Assembly (NCBI GenBank): GCA_017958465.1
Contig: JAGDCQ010000138.1
Coordinates: forward strand, 1-5,576
Direction: 5' to 3'
Origin: Lachnospiraceae bacterium
GTDB lineage: Bacteria > Bacillota > Clostridia > Lachnospirales > Lachnospiraceae
DNA: 5,576 nt
Under the pieces are notes generated by a model. It worked only from the letters and a program-made list of their open reading frames with translations. It had not been told where the DNA came from and did not search any database. Shown here one piece after another: positions 1-5,576 of this stretch; position 1 is the stretch's first letter; each line of letters starts with the position of its first letter. A program made the position numbers and the translations under genes.

Positions 1-1652
1 CCGTGGAGCAGATACTCCGTTACCTTGAGAAAATGACTATAACAGGCACAAACGAAGCCTGCGGCAAGCTTATTTCCGAGGCTTGCGCGGATTCCTACGA
101 GCGCCTTATCGCGCCCGCCATCGAGCGCGAGATCAGGAACGACCTTACCGAGAAGGCTGAGGACGGCGCCATAAAGGTGTTCGGAAAGAACCTTCACCAG
201 CTCCTCATGCAGCCTCCCATCGCAGGAAAGACCGTGCTGGGCTGGGATCCCGCTTTCCGTACGGGCTGCAAGCTGGCTGTTGTGGATCCTACAGGAAAAG
301 TCCTCGACACAGTTGTCATCTATCCGACTGCGCCGCAGTTTAAGGTTGCTGAGGCAAAGAGGACCCTTACACAGCTTATCGATAAATACGGGATCTCCCT
401 TATCTCCGTAGGTAACGGAACGGCTTCCCGTGAGTCGGAGCAGGTTATCGTTGAGCTTATTAAAGAGCTTAAGAAGCCTGTTCAGTACGTTATCGTAAGC
501 GAAGCAGGTGCATCCGTTTACTCTGCAAGCAAGCTTGCCACAGAAGAGTTCCCGAACTTCGATGTTGGACAGAGAAGTGCGGCTTCCATCGCAAGACGTC
601 TTCAGGATCCGCTCGCAGAGCTTGTAAAGATCGATCCCAAGTCCATTGGTGTCGGCCAGTATCAGCATGATATGGACCAGAAAAAGCTTGGCGAGTCCCT
701 CGGCGGCGTTGTTGAAAACTGCGTAAATACAGTAGGTGTCGACCTTAACACTGCGTCGGCGTCGCTGCTTGAGTATATTTCGGGCATTTCTAAGCCCATT
801 GCAAAGAACATAGTTGCGTACCGTGAAGAGAACGGACGTTTCAAGGACAGAAGGGAGCTTCTCAAGGTTCCGAAGCTCGGGCCGAAGGCCTTTGAGCAGT
901 GCGCAGGGTTCCTTCGCATCACAGGAGGCACAAACCCTCTTGATGCCACAGGAGTGCACCCGGAGTCTTATGCTGCGGCTGAAGAGCTGTTAAAGAGGCT
1001 TGGGCTCACCACTGCAGACATTGGCAAGGTTCATGCCGAGCAGCGCGAGGAAAACGCCCGTGCCGAGGAAGCACAGAAGGCGCAGGAGAACAGAAGACCG
1101 GGTAAGGAAAGACGCGAAAAACCTGTACATATCAACACCAACAGTGCTATGGGACAGGCGCTTCTTGCGGCTCTTGGAAAGGCCGGCCTTGATGAAGGCA
1201 AGACAGAGAGCAGGGAAAAGGCTCCCGCAAAGCCCGCTGCTCCCGTAAAGGCAGCTTCCAGCCTTTCGCGTCAGATCGGTGACAAAAAGAAGCTTGCCGA
1301 GGAGCTTGGCATAGGCGAGATCACCCTTGAGGATATCATCAAGGAGATCGAAAAGCCGGGCCGCGACCCTCGTGAGGAGATGCCCCGTCCTATCCTTCGT
1401 ACCGACGTTATGGATATGGCAGACCTTAAAGAGGGCATGATCCTTAAGGGCACTGTCAGAAATGTTATTGATTTCGGCGTATTTGTAGATATAGGCGTTC
1501 ACCAGGACGGCCTTGTACACATCTCACAGATCACAAACAAGCGCTACATCAAGCATCCTCTCGATGCAGTGAGCGTAGGCGATGTTGTGGAGGTCAAGGT
1601 CCTTGGGGTAGACACCAAGAAAAAGAGGATCAGCCTTACCATGATCCTGTGA
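1..1652 (+). CDS. tex: Tex family S1 RNA-binding transcription accessory protein (5' truncated)
   Basis: Partial gene: the reading frame is open to the left edge, and the GTG at position 3 is probably an internal Val codon. About 549 residues are visible, against roughly 700-780 for the family, so the N-terminal helix-turn-helix part is mostly missing. Counting the GTG codon as residue 1, the domains are: a YqgF/RNase H-like fold (about 76-200, with LGWDPAFRTG and VGNGTASRE); helix-hairpin-helix repeats (about 243-305, VGVDLNTAS through KVPKLGPKAFEQCAGFLRI); the conserved NPLDATGVHPE (311-321); IIKEIEKPGRDPR (445-457); and a C-terminal S1 domain (about 475-547, GVFVDIGVHQDGLVHIS). Tex binds nucleic acid and affects transcription and ribosome/RNA handling in the cytoplasm; this is family knowledge. 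Residues about 343-423 form an extra charged, Ala/Lys/Glu-rich linker. The protein stops directly after the S1 fold, with no tail. Arg codons lean to CGT/CGC, unlike the genes downstream. Confidence 0.95.
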   Translation, partial: VEQILRYLEKMTITGTNEACGKLISEACADSYERLIAPAIEREIRNDLTEKAEDGAIKVFGKNLHQLLMQPPIAGKTVLGWDPAFRTGCKLAVVDPTGKVLDTVVIYPTAPQFKVAEAKRTLTQLIDKYGISLISVGNGTASRESEQVIVELIKELKKPVQYVIVSEAGASVYSASKLATEEFPNFDVGQRSAASIARRLQDPLAELVKIDPKSIGVGQYQHDMDQKKLGESLGGVVENCVNTVGVDLNTASASLLEYISGISKPIAKNIVAYREENGRFKDRRELLKVPKLGPKAFEQCAGFLRITGGTNPLDATGVHPESYAAAEELLKRLGLTTADIGKVHAEQREENARAEEAQKAQENRRPGKERREKPVHINTNSAMGQALLAALGKAGLDEGKTESREKAPAKPAAPVKAASSLSRQIGDKKKLAEELGIGEITLEDIIKEIEKPGRDPREEMPRPILRTDVMDMADLKEGMILKGTVRNVIDFGVFVDIGVHQDGLVHISQITNKRYIKHPLDAVSVGDVVEVKVLGVDTKKKRISLTMIL

Positions 1653-1664
1653 TGCGGCTGTAGT

Positions 1665-1668
1665 GGAG
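1665..1668 (+). promoter_or_regulatory. Ribosome binding site that fixes the tsaE start
   Basis: GGAG lies 6 bases before the ATG at 1675. The GTG at 1663, the alternative upstream start, overlaps this site and has no comparable purine run in front of it. The ATG is therefore preferred. Confidence 0.6.
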
Positions 1669-1674
1669 ATCGAT

Positions 1675-2118
1675 ATGGATAAAAAACGAGTATTCGAAAG
1701 CTTTTCGGCGGAGGATACATACAGGCTCGGGGAAGAGACCGCAAAGGAAGCGGCTCCGGGGCAGGTCTACTGCCTGGACGGCGACCTTGGGGTTGGAAAG
1801 ACCGTGTTCACAAAGGGCTTTGCAAAGGGCCTTGGCATTGAAGAACACGTGAACAGCCCCACTTTCACGATCCTCCAGGTTTACGAAGGGCGCCTTCCCC
1901 TCTATCACTTTGATGTCTACAGGATAGAGGACGAGGAGGAGCTTTACGAGATAGGCGCAGAGGACTACTTTTACGGGAAGGGGGTCTGCCTGGTGGAATG
2001 GGCAGGCAACGTCCCGGGGATGATCCCTAAAGACGCTGTTCACGTTAAGATCGAGAAAGACCTGGAAAAAGGCTTTGATTACAGAAGGATAACGATTTAT
2101 GAAACTGCTGGCTGTTGA
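1675..2118 (+). CDS. tsaE: tRNA t6A37 biosynthesis ATPase TsaE
   Basis: A 147-residue protein, close to the usual 150-160. TsaE is a small P-loop ATPase that binds the TsaB-TsaD heterodimer and drives its turnover during synthesis of t6A at tRNA position 37. Visible motifs are the Walker A loop GDLGVGKT (36-43), the conserved SPTF (61-64) in the switch region, HFDVYR (78-83), and VEWAGNV (107-113), which matches the family's VEWxE/G-type motif. The ATG at 1675 is chosen over the GTG at 1663 because GGAG sits 6 bases before it; the choice changes only four residues. It begins 22 bases after the tex stop, with no room for a terminator and promoter. Its last 20 bases overlap the start of tsaB, which points to translational coupling. 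The gene was formerly known as yjeE or ydiB. Confidence 0.95.
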   Translation: MDKKRVFESFSAEDTYRLGEETAKEAAPGQVYCLDGDLGVGKTVFTKGFAKGLGIEEHVNSPTFTILQVYEGRLPLYHFDVYRIEDEEELYEIGAEDYFYGKGVCLVEWAGNVPGMIPKDAVHVKIEKDLEKGFDYRRITIYETAGC

Positions 2119-2845
2119 TGCTTCCGGGCGGGTCGCGACCGTGGCCCTTTGCGACGGAAGCGGCATTTTGGCCGAGTATTCGGTAGACTACAATAAAACA
2201 CATTCACAGACGCTCCTCCCCATGATAGACGAGGTCTTAAGGATAACCGAGACCGACAGGGAGGCTCTTGACGGTATCGTGGTATCAAAGGGTCCGGGCT
2301 CCTTTACAGGCCTCAGGATCGGCGCCGCCACCGTAAAAGGGCTTTGCAACGCGCTTGGAGTGAAGCTTTGCGGTATCTCGACCTTGGAGATGCTCGCAGG
2401 GAATTTCCTTGGGGAAAAGGGCTTTGTGATCCCGCTGATGGATGCGCGCAGGAACCAGGTTTACAGCGCCATCTACGATTGCAGCGGCAGGGAGCCTGTC
2501 AGTGTCTGTGAAGACAAGGCCAGGTCCATAGAAGAAATAACTGCTCTTGCCAACGGCCTTGAGGGACCGAAGGTTTTGCTCGGGGACGGCCTTGAACCAA
2601 ACAGGGACTACCTTCTTGGCAACCTTACGGGGGACTTCCGCTTTGCGCCGGAGCACCTTAACCTGCAGAGGGCGGGAAGCCTTCTGGTGCTTGGAAAAAC
2701 GGCTTTTGAAAAAGGGCTTTTTGTAAGCGGCGAGGAGCTGGAGATCGAGTATCTGCGCATGTCCCAGGCGGAGAGAGTCCGTATGGAAATGGCCGCCGGA
2801 GCAGAAAAGAACGGAAAAGAACAGGCGGAGGGCAGCCATGCTTAA
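2099..2845 (+). CDS. tsaB: tRNA t6A37 threonylcarbamoyltransferase complex dimerisation subunit TsaB
   Basis: A 248-residue ASKHA-fold protein (E. coli TsaB is about 231). TsaB has no catalytic activity itself; it pairs with TsaD, and the pair transfers the threonylcarbamoyl group from threonylcarbamoyl-AMP to A37 of tRNA. Visible motifs are the N-terminal strand LLAVDASG (3-10), THSQTLLPMID (34-44), the family hallmark KGPGSFTGLRIG (64-75), MDARRNQVYSAIY (114-126), and the C-terminal YLRMSQAER (218-226). A tail of about 22 residues rich in Ala, Glu and Lys follows the last motif and looks like a non-conserved extension. The ATG at 2099 lies inside the end of tsaE and is preceded by AGAAGGA (2083-2089) at 9 bases. 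The 3' end overlaps rimI by 8 bases. TsaB was formerly called YeaZ. Confidence 0.95.
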   Translation: MKLLAVDASGRVATVALCDGSGILAEYSVDYNKTHSQTLLPMIDEVLRITETDREALDGIVVSKGPGSFTGLRIGAATVKGLCNALGVKLCGISTLEMLAGNFLGEKGFVIPLMDARRNQVYSAIYDCSGREPVSVCEDKARSIEEITALANGLEGPKVLLGDGLEPNRDYLLGNLTGDFRFAPEHLNLQRAGSLLVLGKTAFEKGLFVSGEELEIEYLRMSQAERVRMEMAAGAEKNGKEQAEGSHA

Positions 2846-3275
2846 CATCCGCAGAATGACTAAGGACGACCTTGAAAAGGTCGTTGCTATAGAGAACGAG
2901 ACTTTCTCGGAACCATGGACTCTTGACAGCTTTGAACACTCCCTCGAATCCGACAACGATATCTACCTTGTTGCGGAGGAAGACGGAGAGATAGCGGGAT
3001 ACTGCGGCCTTTGGGGCGTTATCGACGAGGGCCAGATCACAAATGTGGCGGTTGCGGGAGACTACAGGCGAAAAGGCGTGGGCCGGCAGCTCTTAAAAAG
3101 GCTGCTCGAAGAGGCCAAGGCTCACAGGTATTCTGTTTTCACCCTTGAGGTCCGGGTAAGCAACAAGCCCGCCATTGCGCTCTACGAGGAGCTTGGCTTT
3201 GTAAAGGAGGGCATCAGGAGGGATTTCTACAGGAAACCCAGGGAGGATGCCGTTATAATGTGGTACAGAAGCTGA
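2838..3275 (+). CDS. rimI: GNAT N-acetyltransferase, RimI type
   Basis: A 145-residue single-domain GNAT enzyme, the normal size for RimI (E. coli about 148). In E. coli RimI acetylates the N-terminal Ala of ribosomal protein S18 using acetyl-CoA; bacterial homologues can accept other protein N-termini, so the target here is inferred. Visible motifs are SEPWT (24-28), ITNVAV (67-72), the acetyl-CoA pyrophosphate loop RRKGVG (77-82), and LEVRVSN (103-109). ALYEELGF (114-121) and FYRKPREDAVIMW (130-142) follow. Glu104 and Tyr116 align with the catalytic pair E103/Y115 described for the Salmonella/E. coli enzyme. GGAGGG (2827-2832) precedes the ATG by 5 bases, inside the end of tsaB. Linkage of rimI to tsaB, tsaE and tsaD is common in Firmicutes. 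A related GNAT of other specificity cannot be excluded from sequence alone, but context favours RimI. Confidence 0.93.
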   Translation: MLNIRRMTKDDLEKVVAIENETFSEPWTLDSFEHSLESDNDIYLVAEEDGEIAGYCGLWGVIDEGQITNVAVAGDYRRKGVGRQLLKRLLEEAKAHRYSVFTLEVRVSNKPAIALYEELGFVKEGIRRDFYRKPREDAVIMWYRS

Positions 3276-3305
3276 GAGAACATTGCCCTGCACGGAGGTG
3301 TATTT

Positions 3306-4220
3306 ATGCTTGATATTTGCCTGCTTGGGACAGGCGGGATGATGCCGCTCCCCAACAGATATCTGACTGCGCTGCTTGCACGGTGCAACGGAAGCTCATT
3401 ACTGATAGACTGCGGCGAGGGCACACAGGTTGCGCTCCGCGAGGCGGGGATGAGCTTTAATCCCATAGACACGATCCTCATAACCCATACCCACGGTGAT
3501 CATATCAGCGGCCTTCCGGGGCTCCTGCTCTCCATGGGAAATGCGGAAAGGACAGAGCCGGTGACGATCATAGGGCCAAAAGGCACCGAGAAGGTGGTAA
3601 AGGCGCTTTGCATCATAGCACCGGAGCTTCCCTTTGACGTTAACGTTATCGAGCTGAATGACAATGTAGAGACCTTTGTGAGGCATGATTTCAACATCAC
3701 GGCCTTCAAGGTCAACCACAGCATAACCTGCTACGGGTATTCCCTTGAGATCAAGCGCGCGGGAAGGTTTATGCCGGAGCTTGCAAAACAGAACAATGTC
3801 CCGCTGAAAGCCTGGAACCGCCTGCAAAAGGGCGATGACGTGGAGATGGACGGGGTTATTTATACGCCGGATATGATCCTCGGGCCCGAAAGAAAAGGGA
3901 TCAAGGTCACATATGTTACGGACTCAAGGCCCTGCCCGGAGATAACGAAACAGGCAAAGGGCGCGGACCTTCTGATATGCGAAGGAATGTACGGCGAGCC
4001 CGGCAGCGAGCAGAGGGCAGCGGAGCACAGACATATGAACTTTGCGGAGGCCGCTTCAATAGCCTTAAGGACAAAGGTGCCGGAGCTCTGGCTCACGCAC
4101 TACAGCCCGGCGCTTGCAAAGCCCGAGATGTTTAAGGATTATGTCTGCAGCATCTTTCCAAACACTAAGATCTGCAAGGATGGCAGAAAAGTAACTCTCG
4201 AATTTGATAAAAACGAATAA
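3306..4220 (+). CDS. rnz: Ribonuclease Z-like metallo-beta-lactamase fold protein
   Basis: A 304-residue protein, the normal length for short-form RNase Z (B. subtilis 307). RNase Z is a zinc endonuclease that cuts tRNA precursors after the discriminator base. All expected metal ligands are present: HTHGDH (61-66, giving H61, H63, D65, H66), H138 in VNHS, D206 in TDSR, and H265 in LTHYSP. LGTGG (7-11), GLPGLL (69-74) and IGPKGTEK (89-96) also fit the family. Three places depart from the B. subtilis form: the exosite Pro-Pro-Gly-Pro stretch reads VPLKAW (165-170), the HEATF motif reads CEGMY (225-229), and the His-Ser-Thr motif reads HMN (243-245). The fold and metal site are certain; tRNA 3' processing is likely but less so. 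GGAGGTG (3294-3300) precedes the ATG by 5 bases, 30 bases after the rimI stop. Confidence 0.82.
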   Translation: MLDICLLGTGGMMPLPNRYLTALLARCNGSSLLIDCGEGTQVALREAGMSFNPIDTILITHTHGDHISGLPGLLLSMGNAERTEPVTIIGPKGTEKVVKALCIIAPELPFDVNVIELNDNVETFVRHDFNITAFKVNHSITCYGYSLEIKRAGRFMPELAKQNNVPLKAWNRLQKGDDVEMDGVIYTPDMILGPERKGIKVTYVTDSRPCPEITKQAKGADLLICEGMYGEPGSEQRAAEHRHMNFAEAASIALRTKVPELWLTHYSPALAKPEMFKDYVCSIFPNTKICKDGRKVTLEFDKNE

Positions 4221-4270
4221 CGTGATCCGGCGCCGCACACCGGAGAACCTTAGAACGATCACAATTACGA

Positions 4271-4277
4271 AGGAGGA
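4271..4277 (+). promoter_or_regulatory. Strong ribosome binding site for the small membrane protein gene
   Basis: AGGAGGA stands 6 bases before the ATG at 4284. It is one of the best Shine-Dalgarno matches in the window, along with the site before rnz. It supports real and probably efficient translation of an otherwise unfamiliar gene. Confidence 0.7.
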
Positions 4278-4283
4278 AGCAAT

Positions 4284-4898
4284 ATGGCCGGAGAGAAAAA
4301 AGGTGTGAAAAACACCGTGATCACTGTCATTTTCATATTGGTGCTCGGCGCTGCTGTTTTTGCGGGGTATTTCTTCTTCAAAAAAGCCGCCGACGAAAGA
4401 GCGCGGAAAAACAATGAACAAAAAAACGAGCCTACCGAGATAGAGAAGATAATCGCGGTAAACCTGGACATCCAGTATCCTGAGACGGCGCGTGCCGTGG
4501 TGAAGTTCTACTGCCGCGTGGTCAAGGCTTTCCATGACGTGACGCCGGAGGATGCGGAGCTTTCAAAGCTCCAGTATCAGCTTCGGAAGATCTATGATGA
4601 TGAGCTGAACGAGAACAACAATGTTACTGACCAGTTCAAGCAGCTGAAGTCCGAGATCCTCGAGTATGACAGCCTTAACAGGACCATAGACGATTATGTT
4701 GTGGATGCCGCCGGCAACTCCGAGACCTGGACAGCCGACGGACAGAGCTTTTACAGGATCATCGCCAACTTCACGCTGAAGGAGAACGGCAAATACTTTA
4801 CCCTTTACGAGGAGTTCCTCCTTCGAAAGGACGATGCCGGCAAGTGGAAGATAGTAGGATGGCGCAGGGTTGATAAGGACGGATTGACAAACAAATGA
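4284..4898 (+). CDS. Single-pass membrane-anchored protein of uncharacterised family (resembles DUF6715)
   Basis: A 204-residue protein of unknown function. The short basic N-terminus (K5, K6, K9) is followed by a hydrophobic segment at about 11-32 that would act as an uncleaved signal anchor. A charged, Asn/Lys/Glu-rich spacer (33-52) leads to a soluble domain of about 150 residues, probably outside the membrane. The first half of that domain looks helical (YPETARAVVKFYCRVVKAFHD, with an acidic stretch before 110). The end looks like beta strands with aromatics (SFYRIIANFTL, YFTLYEEFLLRKD, WKIVGWRRVD), a pattern seen in NTF2/SnoaL-like or ligand-binding folds. I see no catalytic motif or lipobox. 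From memory it resembles the Lachnospiraceae family DUF6715; this needs a profile search. Its stop overlaps the tsaD start (ATGA), so the two are probably translationally coupled. Confidence 0.8.
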   Translation: MAGEKKGVKNTVITVIFILVLGAAVFAGYFFFKKAADERARKNNEQKNEPTEIEKIIAVNLDIQYPETARAVVKFYCRVVKAFHDVTPEDAELSKLQYQLRKIYDDELNENNNVTDQFKQLKSEILEYDSLNRTIDDYVVDAAGNSETWTADGQSFYRIIANFTLKENGKYFTLYEEFLLRKDDAGKWKIVGWRRVDKDGLTNK

Positions 4899-4912
4899 AA
4901 GACACTTATATT
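4884..4912 (+). promoter_or_regulatory. Candidate internal sigma-A promoter across the tsaD start
   Basis: TTGACA (4884-4889) is separated by exactly 17 bases (4890-4906) from TATATT (4907-4912), giving 11 of 12 matches to the housekeeping consensus. Transcription would begin near A4919, downstream of the tsaD ATG at 4895. Such a transcript could not encode full-length TsaD. It may be a chance match, or it may drive downstream genes or a short RNA. Confidence 0.35.
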
Positions 4913-5576
4913 CTTGCGATCGAATCGTCGTGCGACGAAACGGCCGCAGCAGTAGTTGTAAACGGGCGAAAGATGCTTTCGAACGTTATCTCCTCGCAGG
5001 TGCCGCTTCACACCCTTTACGGCGGTGTGGTGCCTGAGATAGCTTCGAGGAAGCATATTGAGAAAATAGATTATGTGGTGAACGAAGCCCTTAAAACGGC
5101 AGGGATGGCGCTTAAAGGCATGGATGCCGTGGCAGTGACCTACGGGCCGGGGCTTGTGGGCGCGCTCCTTGTGGGAGTGGGCTACGCCAAGGCTCTTGCT
5201 TACGGAGCCGGGCTTCCGCTGGTGCCGGTGCACCACATAGAAGGGCATATTTCCGCGAATTTCAGTTCCCACCCGGATCTTGAGCCGCCTTTTATGTGCC
5301 TTGTGGTTTCCGGCGGCCACACGCATCTTGTGGAGGTCAAGGATTACGGTGAGTACGTGATCCTCGGTAGGACCCAGGATGATGCGGCGGGAGAGGCATT
5401 TGACAAGGTTGCGAGGGCTATAGGCCTCGGATACCCGGGAGGCCCGAAGATCGATAAAGCCGCAAAAGAAGGGAATCCGGATGCTTACCCGTTCCCCAGG
5501 GCAAAAATATCCGATTCGCCTTATGATTTCAGCTTCAGCGGCTTAAAGTCCGCAGTGCTGAATTTCCTGAACAAAG
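4895..5576 (+). CDS. tsaD: tRNA t6A37 threonylcarbamoyltransferase catalytic subunit TsaD (3' truncated)
   Basis: Partial gene: 227 codons are visible of a family length near 335-345, and the frame runs open to the right edge. TsaD (formerly Gcp/YgjD; Kae1 in archaea and eukaryotes) holds the active-site metal. With TsaB and TsaE it moves the threonylcarbamoyl group to N6 of A37 in tRNAs reading ANN codons, in the cytoplasm. Visible motifs are AIESSCDETAAAVV (8-21), YGGVVPEIASRKH (42-54), YGPGLVGALLVG (83-94), and the metal site HHIEGH (113-118; H114 and H118 match E. coli H111 and H115). VSGGHTHL (138-145), DDAAGEAFDKVAR (162-174), GYPGGPKID (179-187) and FSFSGLKSAV (212-221) follow. The ATG at 4895 overlaps the previous stop as ATGA. 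The nearest purine-rich site, AAGGA (4875-4879), is 15 bases away, so translation probably relies on coupling to the gene before it. Confidence 0.97.
   Translation, partial: MKDTYILAIESSCDETAAAVVVNGRKMLSNVISSQVPLHTLYGGVVPEIASRKHIEKIDYVVNEALKTAGMALKGMDAVAVTYGPGLVGALLVGVGYAKALAYGAGLPLVPVHHIEGHISANFSSHPDLEPPFMCLVVSGGHTHLVEVKDYGEYVILGRTQDDAAGEAFDKVARAIGLGYPGGPKIDKAAKEGNPDAYPFPRAKISDSPYDFSFSGLKSAVLNFLNK

Noticed and set aside
990..1520. Reverse-strand open frame of 176 codons opposite tex.
   Set aside because: It lies entirely opposite the conserved linker and S1 part of tex, shows no recognisable domain, and looks like a shadow of the coding strand's codon bias.
1663..1665. GTG as the tsaE start.
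   Set aside because: It overlaps the GGAG that best serves the ATG at 1675 and has no ribosome binding site of its own.
1636..2166. Reverse-strand open frame of 176 codons opposite tsaE.
   Set aside because: It covers a confidently identified gene on the other strand and resembles no family I know.
2710..2723. AAAAAGGGCTTTTT in tsaB, possible terminator-like inverted repeat.
   Set aside because: The loop would be only two bases, the stem is A/T pairs, and it lies in the middle of a conserved gene.
2923..2928. A perfect TTGACA inside rimI.
   Set aside because: The hexamer 17 bases downstream is GAATCC, which is not a -10 element.
2285..2956. Reverse-strand open frame of 223 codons opposite tsaB and rimI.
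   Set aside because: It is antisense to two well-supported genes and has no motif; its length follows from few stop codons in the complementary frame.
3254..3259. A perfect TATAAT hexamer 46 bases upstream of the rnz ATG.
   Set aside because: There is no -35 element at 16-18 bases and no TG extension. The bases encode the conserved Val-Ile-Met of RimI, which explains them.
4805..5326. Reverse-strand open frame of 173 codons opposite the start of tsaD.
   Set aside because: It is rich in His and Arg, as expected from the complement of the tsaD coding frame, and has no recognisable domain.

Overview
The window is one uninterrupted run of seven co-directional (+ strand) protein genes with almost no non-coding DNA. 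In order they are: the C-terminal part of tex (cut by the left edge), tsaE, tsaB, a rimI-type N-acetyltransferase, an RNase Z-like metallo-beta-lactamase protein, a small membrane-anchored protein of uncharacterised family, and the first two thirds of tsaD (cut by the right edge). The junctions are a 22-base gap, a 20-base overlap, an 8-base overlap, a 30-base gap, a 63-base gap and a 4-base ATGA overlap. No rho-independent terminator is visible, so this looks like part of a single operon whose main promoter lies upstream of the window.

The organism is most likely a member of the Clostridia (Firmicutes/Bacillota), probably Lachnospiraceae. The reasons are the tsaE-tsaB-rimI-tsaD gene set next to tex, strong GGAGG-type ribosome binding sites, the style of the protein sequences, heavy CTT (Leu) and AGG (Arg) codon use, and a small anchored protein resembling a family I associate with Lachnospiraceae. 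Base composition is moderate, roughly half G+C by eye. No mobile element, CRISPR array, tRNA or rRNA was seen.

Functionally the cluster centres on tRNA maturation. TsaB, TsaD and TsaE are the three proteins that, with TsaC/Sua5 (not in this window), make the N6-threonylcarbamoyladenosine (t6A) at position 37 of ANN-decoding tRNAs. RimI is their usual operon partner and acetylates protein N-termini. The RNase Z-like enzyme would trim tRNA 3' ends. Tex is an RNA-binding transcription/translation accessory factor. The small membrane protein, tightly coupled to tsaD, is the one member without a known role.

The points most worth a second look are: (1) an insertion of about 80 residues in the Tex linker that carries a motif resembling the C-terminal tail of proteobacterial Tex; (2) an RNase Z that keeps every metal ligand but departs from the family consensus at the exosite and two other motifs; (3) insertion of two genes between rimI and tsaD; and (4) a near-consensus sigma-A promoter lying across the tsaD start codon. 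I found no convincing exotic defence or mobile system here.
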